Assembly (NCBI GenBank): GCA_023406965.1
Contig: JAEXTI010000200.1
Location: forward strand, 1 to 13,289
Source: Chloroflexota bacterium
Lineage (GTDB): Bacteria; Chloroflexota; Anaerolineae; Anaerolineales; Anaerolineaceae
Reading direction: 5' to 3'
DNA length: 13,289 nucleotides
Translations under genes and position numbers: made by a program
Notes under the pieces: generated by a model
What the model saw: the letters and a program-made list of their open reading frames with translations, nothing else
Told to the model about the DNA's origin: nothing
The model's database searches: none
Shown: positions 1-6,843 of the stretch, one piece after another
Numbering within the stretch: the first letter of the stretch is position 1
Layout of the letters: the number at the start of each line of letters is the position of its first letter

Positions 1-93
1 CCTCTGCTCTCGCGCAGCATGCTCCTCAAGCTGTTGCCCGCCCTGCTCCTGGTAATGACGGCCGCATTCGTGGCCGGTTTTTCCTGGTCCTAA
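1..93 (+). CDS. C-terminal fragment of a membrane protein (left edge)
   Basis: Frame 1 is open from the first base to a TAA at 91-93 and encodes 30 residues. They are almost entirely hydrophobic (runs of Leu, Ala, Val and Met) and end in GFSWS. This looks like a final transmembrane helix with a very short tail. The rest of the gene is outside the window, so the family cannot be named. Only 31 bases separate it from the next plus-strand gene, which has its own Shine-Dalgarno site, so the two are probably co-transcribed. The short length leaves a chance that the open frame is accidental, but its hydrophobicity and position argue for a real gene end. Confidence 0.5.
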   Translation, partial: PLLSRSMLLKLLPALLLVMTAAFVAGFSWS

Positions 94-124
94 TCACTAT
101 ATGCAAGTCAGAGAGGAGTGCAAC

Positions 125-814
125 ATGCGAAACACCTGGTGGGCAAAAACATTGCGCATTGTCGCCATCGTCTTGATGGCTCTCACTGCTACCTTCACCC
201 TGATGGGTGGCGCTGGAACAACCTGCGTCACGATCAACCCAACCGGTTACTCGGGCAAGTTCGCAGGCATCGCCCCTTACCAGTGGCTGTGGGTGTTGTT
301 CGTGCTGATCGGTATCGCCGCCGGGGTGTTAGGTGTGCGCGCAGTGGTCCAACTGGTCCGCGGAACCAAAGGCGCTTACCAATCCGCCATGATCGCGCTG
401 ATCATTGGCACGGTTATCAATGCCATCCATATGTTTGCCTCGCGTGCCCTGCGCGGCAGTTCCATGCCCGTGGACGGTGTCCTTTACGCCAACGTCCTCA
501 CCCTAATCGTCTTCCTCATCATCCGCATCCCCGGAATCTGGCAGGGTGTCAATTTTGAGAAGCCCGCCGGAGAAACCCCCACCGGCAAGCACGCCGCATC
601 CATCGCCCTGGGCGCTGTCGGCCTGCTCACCCTCACCATCCAATTCCTCATGGCTCCCACACACATCATCGACGGGATCAACTTCGCCGATGCCTGGCAT
701 ATCACCTTGAGCGTTGTAGGCAGCGGGATGATCCTGGCGGGGTTACTCTCAGCGTTTCTTCCCAGAACGAACCTGGCCCGGGGGAAACAGCCACTTCCGG
801 AAACCTTGAGATAA
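125..814 (+). CDS. six-helix integral membrane protein, unknown function
   Basis: A 229-aa protein. The ATG at 125 is preferred over the upstream in-frame ATG at 101 because AGGAG (114-118) sits 6 nt before it. Hydrophobic segments are visible at about residues 11-29, 54-76, 86-105, 119-138, 157-177 and 194-213, giving six predicted helices. The loop after helix 1 carries a GAGTTCVTINPTGY stretch and probably an extracytoplasmic APYQW region. The linker at 141-156 (EKPAGETPTGKH) is hydrophilic. No enzymatic or transport motif was recognised, so no function is proposed. It follows the membrane-protein tail at 1-93 by 31 bases and ends 17 bases before a strong hairpin that probably terminates transcription. 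The downstream gene is convergent. Confidence 0.8.
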   Translation: MRNTWWAKTLRIVAIVLMALTATFTLMGGAGTTCVTINPTGYSGKFAGIAPYQWLWVLFVLIGIAAGVLGVRAVVQLVRGTKGAYQSAMIALIIGTVINAIHMFASRALRGSSMPVDGVLYANVLTLIVFLIIRIPGIWQGVNFEKPAGETPTGKHAASIALGAVGLLTLTIQFLMAPTHIIDGINFADAWHITLSVVGSGMILAGLLSAFLPRTNLARGKQPLPETLR

Positions 815-831
815 TACGGCAGTGAAAGCAG

Positions 832-876
832 CTTGTTGCATCTAAAGTACTTGTGAAGTGCCTTAGATGCAACAAG
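832..876. terminator. long inverted repeat between convergent genes, probable bidirectional terminator
   Basis: CTTGTTGCATCTAA (832-845) is the perfect reverse complement of 863-876. The inner sequence extends the stem after one A/C mismatch with six more pairs (one G-U type), closing on a GTG loop. It lies between the convergent genes ending at 814 (+) and 893 (-), which is where a shared terminator is expected. Neither side has a proper T-tract, so it is not a textbook intrinsic terminator. It could instead stabilise 3' ends or be a dispersed palindromic element. Confidence 0.6.
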
Positions 877-892
877 TTCCATGAGACAAATA

Positions 893-1981
893 CTACGGAC
901 GCCAACCGCTGGAAAAGACTTGATCTAATGTCTGCCGGATTTGCCTCACGTCGGGTTTCAGGCACACTTGAATATTGGGCCGCTCCCCTTGAACGACAAC
1001 AATCTGGCCATTGGTATTCCCTTCTTCTGTGATAACTTGCAGATGAAGCGATTGGAAATCGCACAGATCAGGCTTGACCATGATAGCGGCGGTCATCAAA
1101 TCCCAGACCCCGGTCCGATCGGCTCCCCATTTATTAAATTGCATATCGTAGATATCGGCTGCTAAGACTCCCACCGGGCTACCTTTGCGCCACTGCCGGG
1201 TATTTTTCTTATCGATCGTCACCTGATTGGTAGCATCCAGCGGCACGAGAAACAGATGTAAACCTGACTCAAAAATCTCCTTGGCAGCCAACGGATCGGC
1301 ATAGATATTCCATTCTGCGACCAGATTCTCGCTTTCGGGCAACAAACCTTGAATGTTTCCGGGCACGTAGACCGCCCCGCCCATGATATACACGGAAGCA
1401 ATATTGTCTTGAATCCCAGGATCAAGCCTTAACGCCTGCGCCAAATTGGTGCCTGCGCCGCTGATAAATAGAGTGACGGGCTCGGGGGACTGGTAGATCA
1501 CAGCCACCATTAGCTCGGCAGCGTCTTGGGCTGGATATGTCTTTTCCGCATTCGGTAAAGGCAATCCCCAAAAGTCGTCAGACGCCTGGAGGACACTCTC
1601 CGGAAAAGCATTCTCTCCAGCCAGAGGTGCATTTTGCCCTGCGCCCAATGGGATATTCTGGATCTCGAAGTCTTCCAACAGCCGTGCGATGTGTTGGATA
1701 TAGATATCCGGGTGCGCTTCGCCGTATGAAATGCTGATCGACTTCAAGGAAACACCCTGGTGACTGAGCAGATAAAGCAGCGCCGCCGTCCCATCTGGGC
1801 TGCCGTCATCATCGAAGACCACGGGGAGCGGCTGATCCACCGTACTAGGCGAAATGGTAGGACTCGGTATTTCTGCATCGTTATCCGAAGCTGAAGTTGG
1901 TACCTGAGATTGCGCTGGCTGACACCCGGCAAGCATCAGGATCAAGAGAATCCCGCACGCAGACAATCTTTTCAGATACAT
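893..1981 (-). CDS. lipoprotein nucleoside hydrolase (IUNH superfamily), divergent active site
   Basis: A 362-aa protein predicted to cleave the N-glycosidic bond of ribonucleosides outside the membrane. The ATG at 1981 is chosen over 1987 because GAGGA (1992-1988 on the minus strand) lies 6 nt upstream. Residues 1-20 form a type II signal peptide with lipobox LAGC (Cys20), followed by a Ser/Pro/Thr-rich linker to about residue 51. The hydrolase domain begins at VVFDDDGSPDGTAAL (54-68), the counterpart of the family's DxDPGxDDAxAL. It continues with YIMGGAVYVPGN (198-209) and EWNIYADPLAA (223-233), both typical of the family. In the first motif the second Asp of the usual DD pair is Gly64. 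Near the C-terminus the usual His-Asp appears as Trp293-Asp294. Substrate or catalysis may therefore differ from classical enzymes. A Nudix gene lies upstream on the same strand, 232 bp away. Confidence 0.88.
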   Translation of the reverse strand: MYLKRLSACGILLILMLAGCQPAQSQVPTSASDNDAEIPSPTISPSTVDQPLPVVFDDDGSPDGTAALLYLLSHQGVSLKSISISYGEAHPDIYIQHIARLLEDFEIQNIPLGAGQNAPLAGENAFPESVLQASDDFWGLPLPNAEKTYPAQDAAELMVAVIYQSPEPVTLFISGAGTNLAQALRLDPGIQDNIASVYIMGGAVYVPGNIQGLLPESENLVAEWNIYADPLAAKEIFESGLHLFLVPLDATNQVTIDKKNTRQWRKGSPVGVLAADIYDMQFNKWGADRTGVWDLMTAAIMVKPDLCDFQSLHLQVITEEGNTNGQIVVVQGERPNIQVCLKPDVRQIRQTLDQVFSSGWRP

Positions 1982-2213
1982 GGCCATTCCTCACTTCCCG
2001 CCTATCCGGCAATCAAAAGGGTTTTTGGATAAGCAATCTACTCCCAACGCCCTTTCTAGAAATCTGCCACTCAGGCGAAATAATCCTATTAACTACAGGA
2101 TACTGCAAATCAGACGCGATTCCCCGTTGAATGTTGATCACTTTGATCTGCCTAAAGCGGTGAAATGAGACCTATCAGAGCAGGAGATGGAGTCGGTTTA
2201 CGAGGGCGGCCGT

Positions 2214-2648
2214 TTAATCAAAAGCCGAACCCCAAAATCCAACCGCTCCATGCTCCCATGCTAACAGGCCCGCAATCATCGGCTTCGGCAAAAGGTTGTT
2301 CGCTGCCAAATCCGAGAGTGGCGACCACAGAAACTCCAGGTGCGGTTCGCGGGACAGAGGGGACTGGTCCGATGACAACCCTGGAACGTTAACCTCAAAC
2401 ACCAGATTGATCTCGTGGTGGGGGCGATCATTCTCGACAAAGAAACCCTCCACGGCTCCGACAAAGCGTTGGACAACGGCTGGCAGGCCGATTTCTTCGG
2501 CGATTTCCCGCGCCAAGGCCAGTTCGGCTCGTTCGCCGAACTCGATATGACCGCCGGGCAGGAAGGTGTACTTCGCGCCTTTCTGGTGGGCTAATAGGAT
2601 TTGGCCTTCAGAAAGTATGATGGCTCGGGCGAGGTAGTGGAAGGACAT
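2214..2648 (-). CDS. Nudix hydrolase
   Basis: A 144-aa protein of typical single-domain Nudix size. The frame is open up to 2771, but ATG 2648 is chosen because it has a GAGAGAG site about 5 nt upstream and the domain starts right after it (MSFHYLARAIIL). The Nudix box GX5EX7REUXEEXGU is complete at residues 33-55: Gly33, Glu39, Arg47-Glu48, Glu51-Glu52, Gly54-Leu55. The family hydrolyses nucleoside diphosphates linked to another moiety with Mg2+ or Mn2+. The exact substrate cannot be read from sequence. No signal peptide is visible, so it is cytoplasmic. It lies upstream of the nucleoside hydrolase on the same strand with a 232-bp gap, too long to assume one operon. A general nucleotide-metabolism link is only suggestive. 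Confidence 0.9.
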   Translation of the reverse strand: MSFHYLARAIILSEGQILLAHQKGAKYTFLPGGHIEFGERAELALAREIAEEIGLPAVVQRFVGAVEGFFVENDRPHHEINLVFEVNVPGLSSDQSPLSREPHLEFLWSPLSDLAANNLLPKPMIAGLLAWEHGAVGFWGSAFD

Positions 2649-2664
2649 TTGATCTCTCTCAAAT

Positions 2665-2692
2665 ATTTTAAGGAAAAGAACAATACCGTCGA
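2665..2692 (-). promoter_or_regulatory. candidate promoter of the Nudix gene
   Basis: On the minus strand TCGACG (2692-2687) and TAAAAT (2670-2665) are separated by 16 nt. They match sigma-70 consensus at 4 of 6 and 5 of 6 positions. Transcription would begin about 10 nt before the ATG at 2648, leaving just room for the ribosome binding site. This is pattern matching only. Confidence 0.3.
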
Positions 2693-2761
2693 CGTTATGA
2701 CAATTATCGCACCTTCTTAGGAATCGCGACCAGGCTACGACTACCCGGGTCGCTATCGTCC

Positions 2762-2899
2762 CAGTTCCCAAAAGTTGTTAGAATCCTGGCAAACACCCTT
2801 CGGAAAAGAATTTCCGCCATCCAGAGGAGCGCTTTGCCTTGCGCCCAATGGAATGTCCTTAATTCCGAAATCATCCAGCACACGTGCGATATGTTGAAT
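2762..2899 (-). pseudogene. remnant of a second nucleoside hydrolase gene
   Basis: Read on the minus strand, this stretch encodes about 46 codons from IQHIARVLDDFGIKDIPLGA to NNFWEL. They align without gaps to residues 95-140 of the intact nucleoside hydrolase (IQHIARLLEDFEIQNIPLGA to DDFWGL). At the DNA level, bases 2761-2900 match 1561-1700 at about 105 of 140 positions by hand count, with no indel and a constant offset of 1200 bp. Similarity stops abruptly on both sides. There is no signal peptide, no catalytic N-terminal motif and no C-terminal half, so it cannot be a functional enzyme. It now sits between the Nudix start and the start of the divergent regulator gene. The likely origin is an old duplication followed by deletion. 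Confidence 0.8.
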
Positions 2900-2924
2900 A
2901 CAAAATTTGTTGCTGGTTGTATTA

Positions 2925-2930
2925 TATAAT
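2925..2930 (+). promoter_or_regulatory. perfect -10 box (TATAAT) just before the regulator start
   Basis: TATAAT at 2925-2930 is followed by 6 nt and then GTG at 2937. Initiation at the usual distance would place the first transcribed base at or next to the start codon, giving a leaderless mRNA. This agrees with the absence of any Shine-Dalgarno sequence. No convincing -35 box is seen at 16-18 nt. The region is AT-rich, so a chance match is possible. Confidence 0.45.
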
Positions 2931-2936
2931 TTGTTT

Positions 2937-5657
2937 GTGCCCACCTCTATTTTAGCCACCAAACTTTTTCCTCCCCCATATCGGTCAAATGTTGTCCTCC
3001 GCCCCCGCCTGATCAAGTTACTGAACACAGGTATCACTGCGGGCAAAAGGTTGACCATCATCTCTGCCCCGGCGGGTTATGGAAAAAGCACCTTGCTCGG
3101 CGAGTGGCAAGCCCAGGCAAATATTCCGGTTGCCTGGCTGTCACTGGAGAGAGGGGAGAACACGCCGGCGCGTTTCTGGAGTTACTTTATCGCGGCTTTG
3201 AATACCCTACCACAGGTTCGACAGATTAATCTTGGCGATACGATCCTCCAGGCTTTACGAAATCCCCAACCTGGATCCATGGAAGCGCAGATCACAGAAC
3301 TTATCAACCAGCTATCTGCCCTCGAGGAGCCGGTGTGCCTGGTATTGGATGACCTGCACACTCTTTCTGAAAGCCAGATCCACCAGGATCTGATCTACCT
3401 GATCGAGCATTTGCCGCACTCCGCGCCCGGTCTGCACCTGATGGTAACCAGCCGGATGGATCCCCCCTGGCCTCTGGCGCGATGGCGAGCAAGTGGCGAG
3501 ATGAACGAATTGCGTGCCATAGATCTACGTTTTTCATACGAGGAGACCAGTCAGTTCCTGCAAGAGGCTTTGCACCTTGATCTTGCACCACAAGAGATTG
3601 TCGCACTTCAAACCCGGACAGAGGGATGGGTCGCTGGTCTACAGATGGCTGTCATCTCGATGCAGGGAAGATTGAAAACGCATGGTCAAGATGGGGTCTC
3701 TTCCTTTATCGATGCGTTTTCGGGCTCGAATCGATTTATTCTGGATTATCTGCTGGATGAAGTGCTTATTCAGCAATCCAAGGAGATCCAAGCATTTCTG
3801 TATGAGACATCCATTCTGGATAAATTAACCGCCCCCTTGTGCGACGCATTGACAGAAAAATCTGGCAGCCAGACTGTTCTGGACCAGTTGGAGCATGCAA
3901 ACCTGTTTTTGATCCCGCTTGATGAGGAACGACGCTGGTATCGCTATCACTATCTCTTCGCCGAGTTCCTGCAGAAGGAACTGAAACAACGCCAGCCCGG
4001 GCACATCCCCCAATTGCACCTGCGCGCCAGCGCGTGGTATGCTGCGAATAATATGCCCTCCGAAGCAGTCCACCATTCTTTGGCCGCCAAAGATATAGCC
4101 AGGGTTAACCAAATACTTGCAGGAAATGCCTTGATAATGGTCGATCACGTGGAATTATGGGAGGTGCTTCGACACTTCAAGGAACTGCCTGCAGAGGAGA
4201 TCGCCTCCAATCCCTGGTTATGCGTGGCATATGCCTGGGCAAAAGCCTATGCTGACCCTTCGGATGGCATGCAAGAGGTTTTACGACAGGTTGAGCATAG
4301 TTTGAAGTATGTCGAGAAGGAAGCTGAGAAAGAAAAAATGAGCAGCTACCTGGCAGCGATACAGGCGTATCTGGCATGGATGAGAGGGGATGGAGATCAG
4401 GCTTTGGAGTATGCACAGCGCGCCCTGGATAGATCGCTCGATGAGGATTGGGCTGTCCGCACTCACCTGTTGAATATCCAGGGTCTTGCCTGGCAATATC
4501 AAGGCGACCTGGTTGCGGCAACCCAATCCTTTGATGCCGCGTTGGCTTGTGGAGAAAAGAGCGGAAGAATCCACGAAGTTCGGTATACAACCTCTAACCT
4601 GGCATATGTACACCTGCTCCAAAGTCACCTGCATGAAGCCTTCTCTCTTTGCCAGATGGCATCAGGCAGGGTGAAAGGATCGAGCGAGTCTTTGGAATGG
4701 ATGCCGGTCTTGGCGTATGCGCTTTCCACCAGGAGCATCATTCTGCTTGAATGGAACGAGTTGGAATCTGCTGTAACCTCTGCAAGGCAGGCGGTTGCCC
4801 TGGCTGAACAATGGAGGCAAGCCGATGCGCTGCACTTTGCGTTAACCTGTCTTTCTCAAACCCTGGGTGCTTCGGGAGCATTGGTGGAAGCGTTTGCAGT
4901 CAATCAGCGGGCCATGCAGATGGCAAAGAACATCTCTCCCTGGTATGCTCGAATTTCAGCAGAAAACGAGATTATGCTTTTGCTGGCGAAGAGAGATATT
5001 CTTGCGGCCGCAAAAAAGTTTGAGGAGTATGAACTCATTGATAAAGGAAGCAGAACAAGAAGACCCGTGTTCATGGAAGTCTCCCTACGTTTTGCACAAA
5101 ATCGTTATTGGGATGTGATCAACACCCTCGATGGAACGCTTGGCGACATCAAGCAAAAAGAAGGGCAACGGATCTGGTTGAAGGCATTGCTGATCCAAGC
5201 GCTTGCCTTGAAGGCTCTTGGCCGCGAAGAGGAAGCGCTGGAGGTAATGGATCAATGCCTGGCTGCGGCTGAACCAGAAGGGTATGTCCGCATCTTCGTG
5301 GAGAGAGGGGCACCTATGGCCTTGCTATTGCAGATCTCTAAAGGCCGGGGTTTTCAACCCGAATACATTTCGAAGCTTTTAGCCGATTTTAGTATTCCAG
5401 AAGAGACACCCATTTCCAAAGAGCCTATCGCTGCGGCCCGCGGGCTACCAGTCGCCAACCTGGTCGAGCCACTGAGCGCGCGCGAATTGGAAGTGCTGCG
5501 CTTCCTGAACTCGCACCTGGCTGTTCCAGAAATCGCCAACGAAATGCTCATCGCGCCATCGACGCTTCGCAGCCATGTACGCAGTATTTATCTCAAACTA
5601 GACGTGCATGGACGGCTCGAAGCCCTTCAAAAAGCCCGGGATCTCGGCTTGTTCTGA
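2937..5657 (+). CDS. LuxR family regulator, MalT/LAL type (STAND ATPase with TPR-like region and C-terminal HTH)
   Basis: A 906-aa protein if started at GTG 2937. The frame extends to TTG 2907, but homologues of this family typically begin with a TKL-containing segment close to the start, as in PTSILATKLFPPP here. Walker A is SAPAGYGKST (43-52) and Walker B is LVLDDLH (135-141), marking an ATP-binding STAND module. The middle, about residues 330-820, is helical and rich in Ala and Leu, as expected of the TPR-like sensor/oligomerisation region. The C-terminal 60 residues form a LuxR helix-turn-helix: LSARELEVLRFL, then EIANEMLIAPSTLRSHVRSI. The length matches MalT (about 900 aa). Such proteins activate transcription when a ligand relieves autoinhibition. 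The ligand here is unknown. Targets may include the downstream membrane-protein and peptidase genes, but an intrinsic terminator follows immediately, so the regulator is transcribed separately. Confidence 0.92.
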   Translation: MPTSILATKLFPPPYRSNVVLRPRLIKLLNTGITAGKRLTIISAPAGYGKSTLLGEWQAQANIPVAWLSLERGENTPARFWSYFIAALNTLPQVRQINLGDTILQALRNPQPGSMEAQITELINQLSALEEPVCLVLDDLHTLSESQIHQDLIYLIEHLPHSAPGLHLMVTSRMDPPWPLARWRASGEMNELRAIDLRFSYEETSQFLQEALHLDLAPQEIVALQTRTEGWVAGLQMAVISMQGRLKTHGQDGVSSFIDAFSGSNRFILDYLLDEVLIQQSKEIQAFLYETSILDKLTAPLCDALTEKSGSQTVLDQLEHANLFLIPLDEERRWYRYHYLFAEFLQKELKQRQPGHIPQLHLRASAWYAANNMPSEAVHHSLAAKDIARVNQILAGNALIMVDHVELWEVLRHFKELPAEEIASNPWLCVAYAWAKAYADPSDGMQEVLRQVEHSLKYVEKEAEKEKMSSYLAAIQAYLAWMRGDGDQALEYAQRALDRSLDEDWAVRTHLLNIQGLAWQYQGDLVAATQSFDAALACGEKSGRIHEVRYTTSNLAYVHLLQSHLHEAFSLCQMASGRVKGSSESLEWMPVLAYALSTRSIILLEWNELESAVTSARQAVALAEQWRQADALHFALTCLSQTLGASGALVEAFAVNQRAMQMAKNISPWYARISAENEIMLLLAKRDILAAAKKFEEYELIDKGSRTRRPVFMEVSLRFAQNRYWDVINTLDGTLGDIKQKEGQRIWLKALLIQALALKALGREEEALEVMDQCLAAAEPEGYVRIFVERGAPMALLLQISKGRGFQPEYISKLLADFSIPEETPISKEPIAAARGLPVANLVEPLSARELEVLRFLNSHLAVPEIANEMLIAPSTLRSHVRSIYLKLDVHGRLEALQKARDLGLF

Positions 5658-5680
5658 GATACAGGTTGTACAACTGATCC

Positions 5681-5709
5681 ATCCCTCGCCAACCGGTGAG
5701 GGATTTTTT
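5681..5709 (+). terminator. rho-independent terminator after the LuxR regulator
   Basis: ATCCCTCGCC (5681-5690) pairs with GGTGAGGGAT (5695-5704) over ten positions including one G-U, with loop AACC, followed at once by a run of T to 5709. It begins 23 nt after the stop codon of the regulator. This is a textbook intrinsic terminator. Confidence 0.92.
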
Positions 5710-5739
5710 GTATCCTCCACGAGATCATCAAACTAGAGG

Positions 5740-5769
5740 ATGACAAATCATCAACCTGGTAGGAATACT
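5740..5769 (+). promoter_or_regulatory. candidate promoter for the small protein and sensor genes
   Basis: ATGACA (5740-5745) and AATACT (5764-5769) are separated by 18 nt, matching sigma-70 boxes at 5 of 6 and 4 of 6 positions. The pair lies between the regulator's terminator and the next gene at 5802, where a new promoter is needed. This is supported by position more than by sequence quality. Confidence 0.35.
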
Positions 5770-5801
5770 GTAGAAGGATAAAAATTCTTTGGAGACAAGC
5801 C

Positions 5802-6029
5802 ATGACAAACGGGCAAGCGTATGCGATGCCAGCGTTTTACAAGATTTTGATCAAAGGGACACTCGATCAGAGTTGGTCTGATTGGTTTGGCAGTTTAACC
5901 GTCACTGAGCAGAACGGCGAGACCCTCCTAGCAGGACAGGTGATCGATCAGGCCGCTTTACACGGCATCCTGGCAAAAATCAATGATTTGGGCCTGGTGA
6001 TCCTTTCCATCGAGAGAAGAGAGTCTTGA
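5802..6029 (+). CDS. small conserved protein (SWSDWF type), function unknown
   Basis: A 75-aa cytoplasmic protein with GGAG (5791-5794) 7 nt before the ATG. The core reads YKILIKGTLD, then SWSDWFGSLTV, a Gly-containing turn (NGETLLAG), VIDQAALHGILAKINDLGL and a final short strand VILSIERRE. This alternation suggests an alpha/beta fold with the helix at about 48-63. I recognise this pattern from memory as a recurring short protein next to LuxR or TetR-type regulators in Chloroflexota and actinobacteria, with no assigned biochemical role. It has no signal peptide or membrane segment. It follows the MalT-type regulator's terminator and precedes a membrane sensor-domain gene by 30 bp, so it is probably co-transcribed with the latter. 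A role as a small modulator of the regulator or sensor is a guess. Confidence 0.85.
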   Translation: MTNGQAYAMPAFYKILIKGTLDQSWSDWFGSLTVTEQNGETLLAGQVIDQAALHGILAKINDLGLVILSIERRES

Positions 6030-6059
6030 TGGCGGGAACTTAAACTATGGAGGCTCGAT

Positions 6060-6686
6060 ATGAATAATCTAGAATCATCCTTAGCAGAATTCTTTAAAGT
6101 AGCCATTCGCAGTCAGACTTACCTGAACCTGGTCTATCTGTTCCTGGCATTTCCCCTGGGTTTGTTTTATTTTATTTTTTTGATCATAGGTTTTTTCCTG
6201 GGATTCGGCCTGCTGATCGTATGGGTCGGCGCCCTTATCTTGCCAATGGTGTTCGTCGCTGAGTGGTCATGGGCTGGTTTCGAGCGCCAACTGGCAATCC
6301 GACTGCTGCACGAGGATATTTCTCCCCTGAAACGCAACGCTCCCAACGGAATGAAAACCTGGGATTGGATCAAATCCAACATGGCCAACCCGGCGACTTG
6401 GAAGAGCCCGGCTTACCTGCTGGCGAAATTTCCATTAGGTGTCCTCACCTTCACTGTCCTGGTCACTCTGATCACCATCACACTGACGTTCCTGGGCGCA
6501 CCGGTGATCTATCGCTTCTTTCCAATGGAAGTCGAGCATTTTGGGATCTCAGCCATCCTAATTGATACCCCGTGGAAAGCCATTCTCTCTGTCTTCATAG
6601 GTGTAGCGCTGCTTTTTCCCACCCTGCATATTGCTAATGGCCTGGCGTGGATTTCTGGGCGTTTTGCGAAAGTAATGTTGTCCTAA
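6060..6686 (+). CDS. stand-alone 'putative sensor' domain membrane protein
   Basis: A 208-aa membrane protein with GGAGG (6049-6053) 6 nt upstream of the ATG. The body resembles the putative sensor domain (the PF13796 type, by pattern) that usually precedes histidine kinase modules in actinobacteria. It has hydrophobic segments at about 21-45, 45-68, 120-150 and 170-195, including a typical GFGLLIVWVGALIL stretch. Two halves look alike: LAFPLGLFYF (29-38) and LAKFPLGVLTF (121-131) each open a hydrophobic pair, consistent with an internally duplicated fold. No kinase, phosphoacceptor His, ATPase or receiver domain follows; the protein ends with the sensor unit. It must either act alone or transmit to a partner, such as the neighbouring small protein or regulator. 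That partnership is inferred from position only. Confidence 0.8.
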   Translation: MNNLESSLAEFFKVAIRSQTYLNLVYLFLAFPLGLFYFIFLIIGFFLGFGLLIVWVGALILPMVFVAEWSWAGFERQLAIRLLHEDISPLKRNAPNGMKTWDWIKSNMANPATWKSPAYLLAKFPLGVLTFTVLVTLITITLTFLGAPVIYRFFPMEVEHFGISAILIDTPWKAILSVFIGVALLFPTLHIANGLAWISGRFAKVMLS

Positions 6687-6843
6687 TCGCTTCTGATTTA
6701 CAACAACGGCTTCACACGGACAGGATTGTCGCATCGAGGATTTGCAGCGCGTTTTATGAAGTGCCGCGATAGGCACACAGAGGCTTTCCCCAATCCGCCC
6801 TACCGGTGAGCCTACCCGTTAGGCGCAAAGAAAGGAGAACTTA

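Noticed and set aside
101..124. Earlier ATG at 101 for the six-helix membrane protein
   Set aside because: AGGAG at 114-118 would lie inside the coding part and is ideally spaced for ATG 125.
484..1064. Minus-strand open frames overlapping the membrane protein and the hairpin
   Set aside because: They are antisense to better supported genes, have no recognisable domain, and run through the palindrome.
1982..2213. 232-bp gap between the nucleoside hydrolase and Nudix genes, checked for small genes or a riboswitch
   Set aside because: Open frames here have no ribosome binding site or recognisable content. Only a weak 5-bp stem near 2083-2102 was seen. It probably holds the hydrolase promoter, but no convincing boxes could be assigned.
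2649..2771. N-terminal extension of the Nudix frame to 2771
   Set aside because: The added 41 residues do not resemble the family, and a good ribosome binding site precedes the ATG at 2648 where the domain begins.
2753..3061. Minus-strand open frame of 102 codons across the regulator start, taken as a whole gene
   Set aside because: Only the part at 2762-2899 resembles nucleoside hydrolase. The rest is antisense to the regulator's conserved N-terminus, has no signal peptide or catalytic motif, and no ribosome binding site.
6810..6824. Short hairpin (GCCTA/TAGGC) before the CPBP gene
   Set aside because: The five-pair stem has no T-tract and lies just 20 nt before the start codon. It is too weak to call a terminator or regulator.
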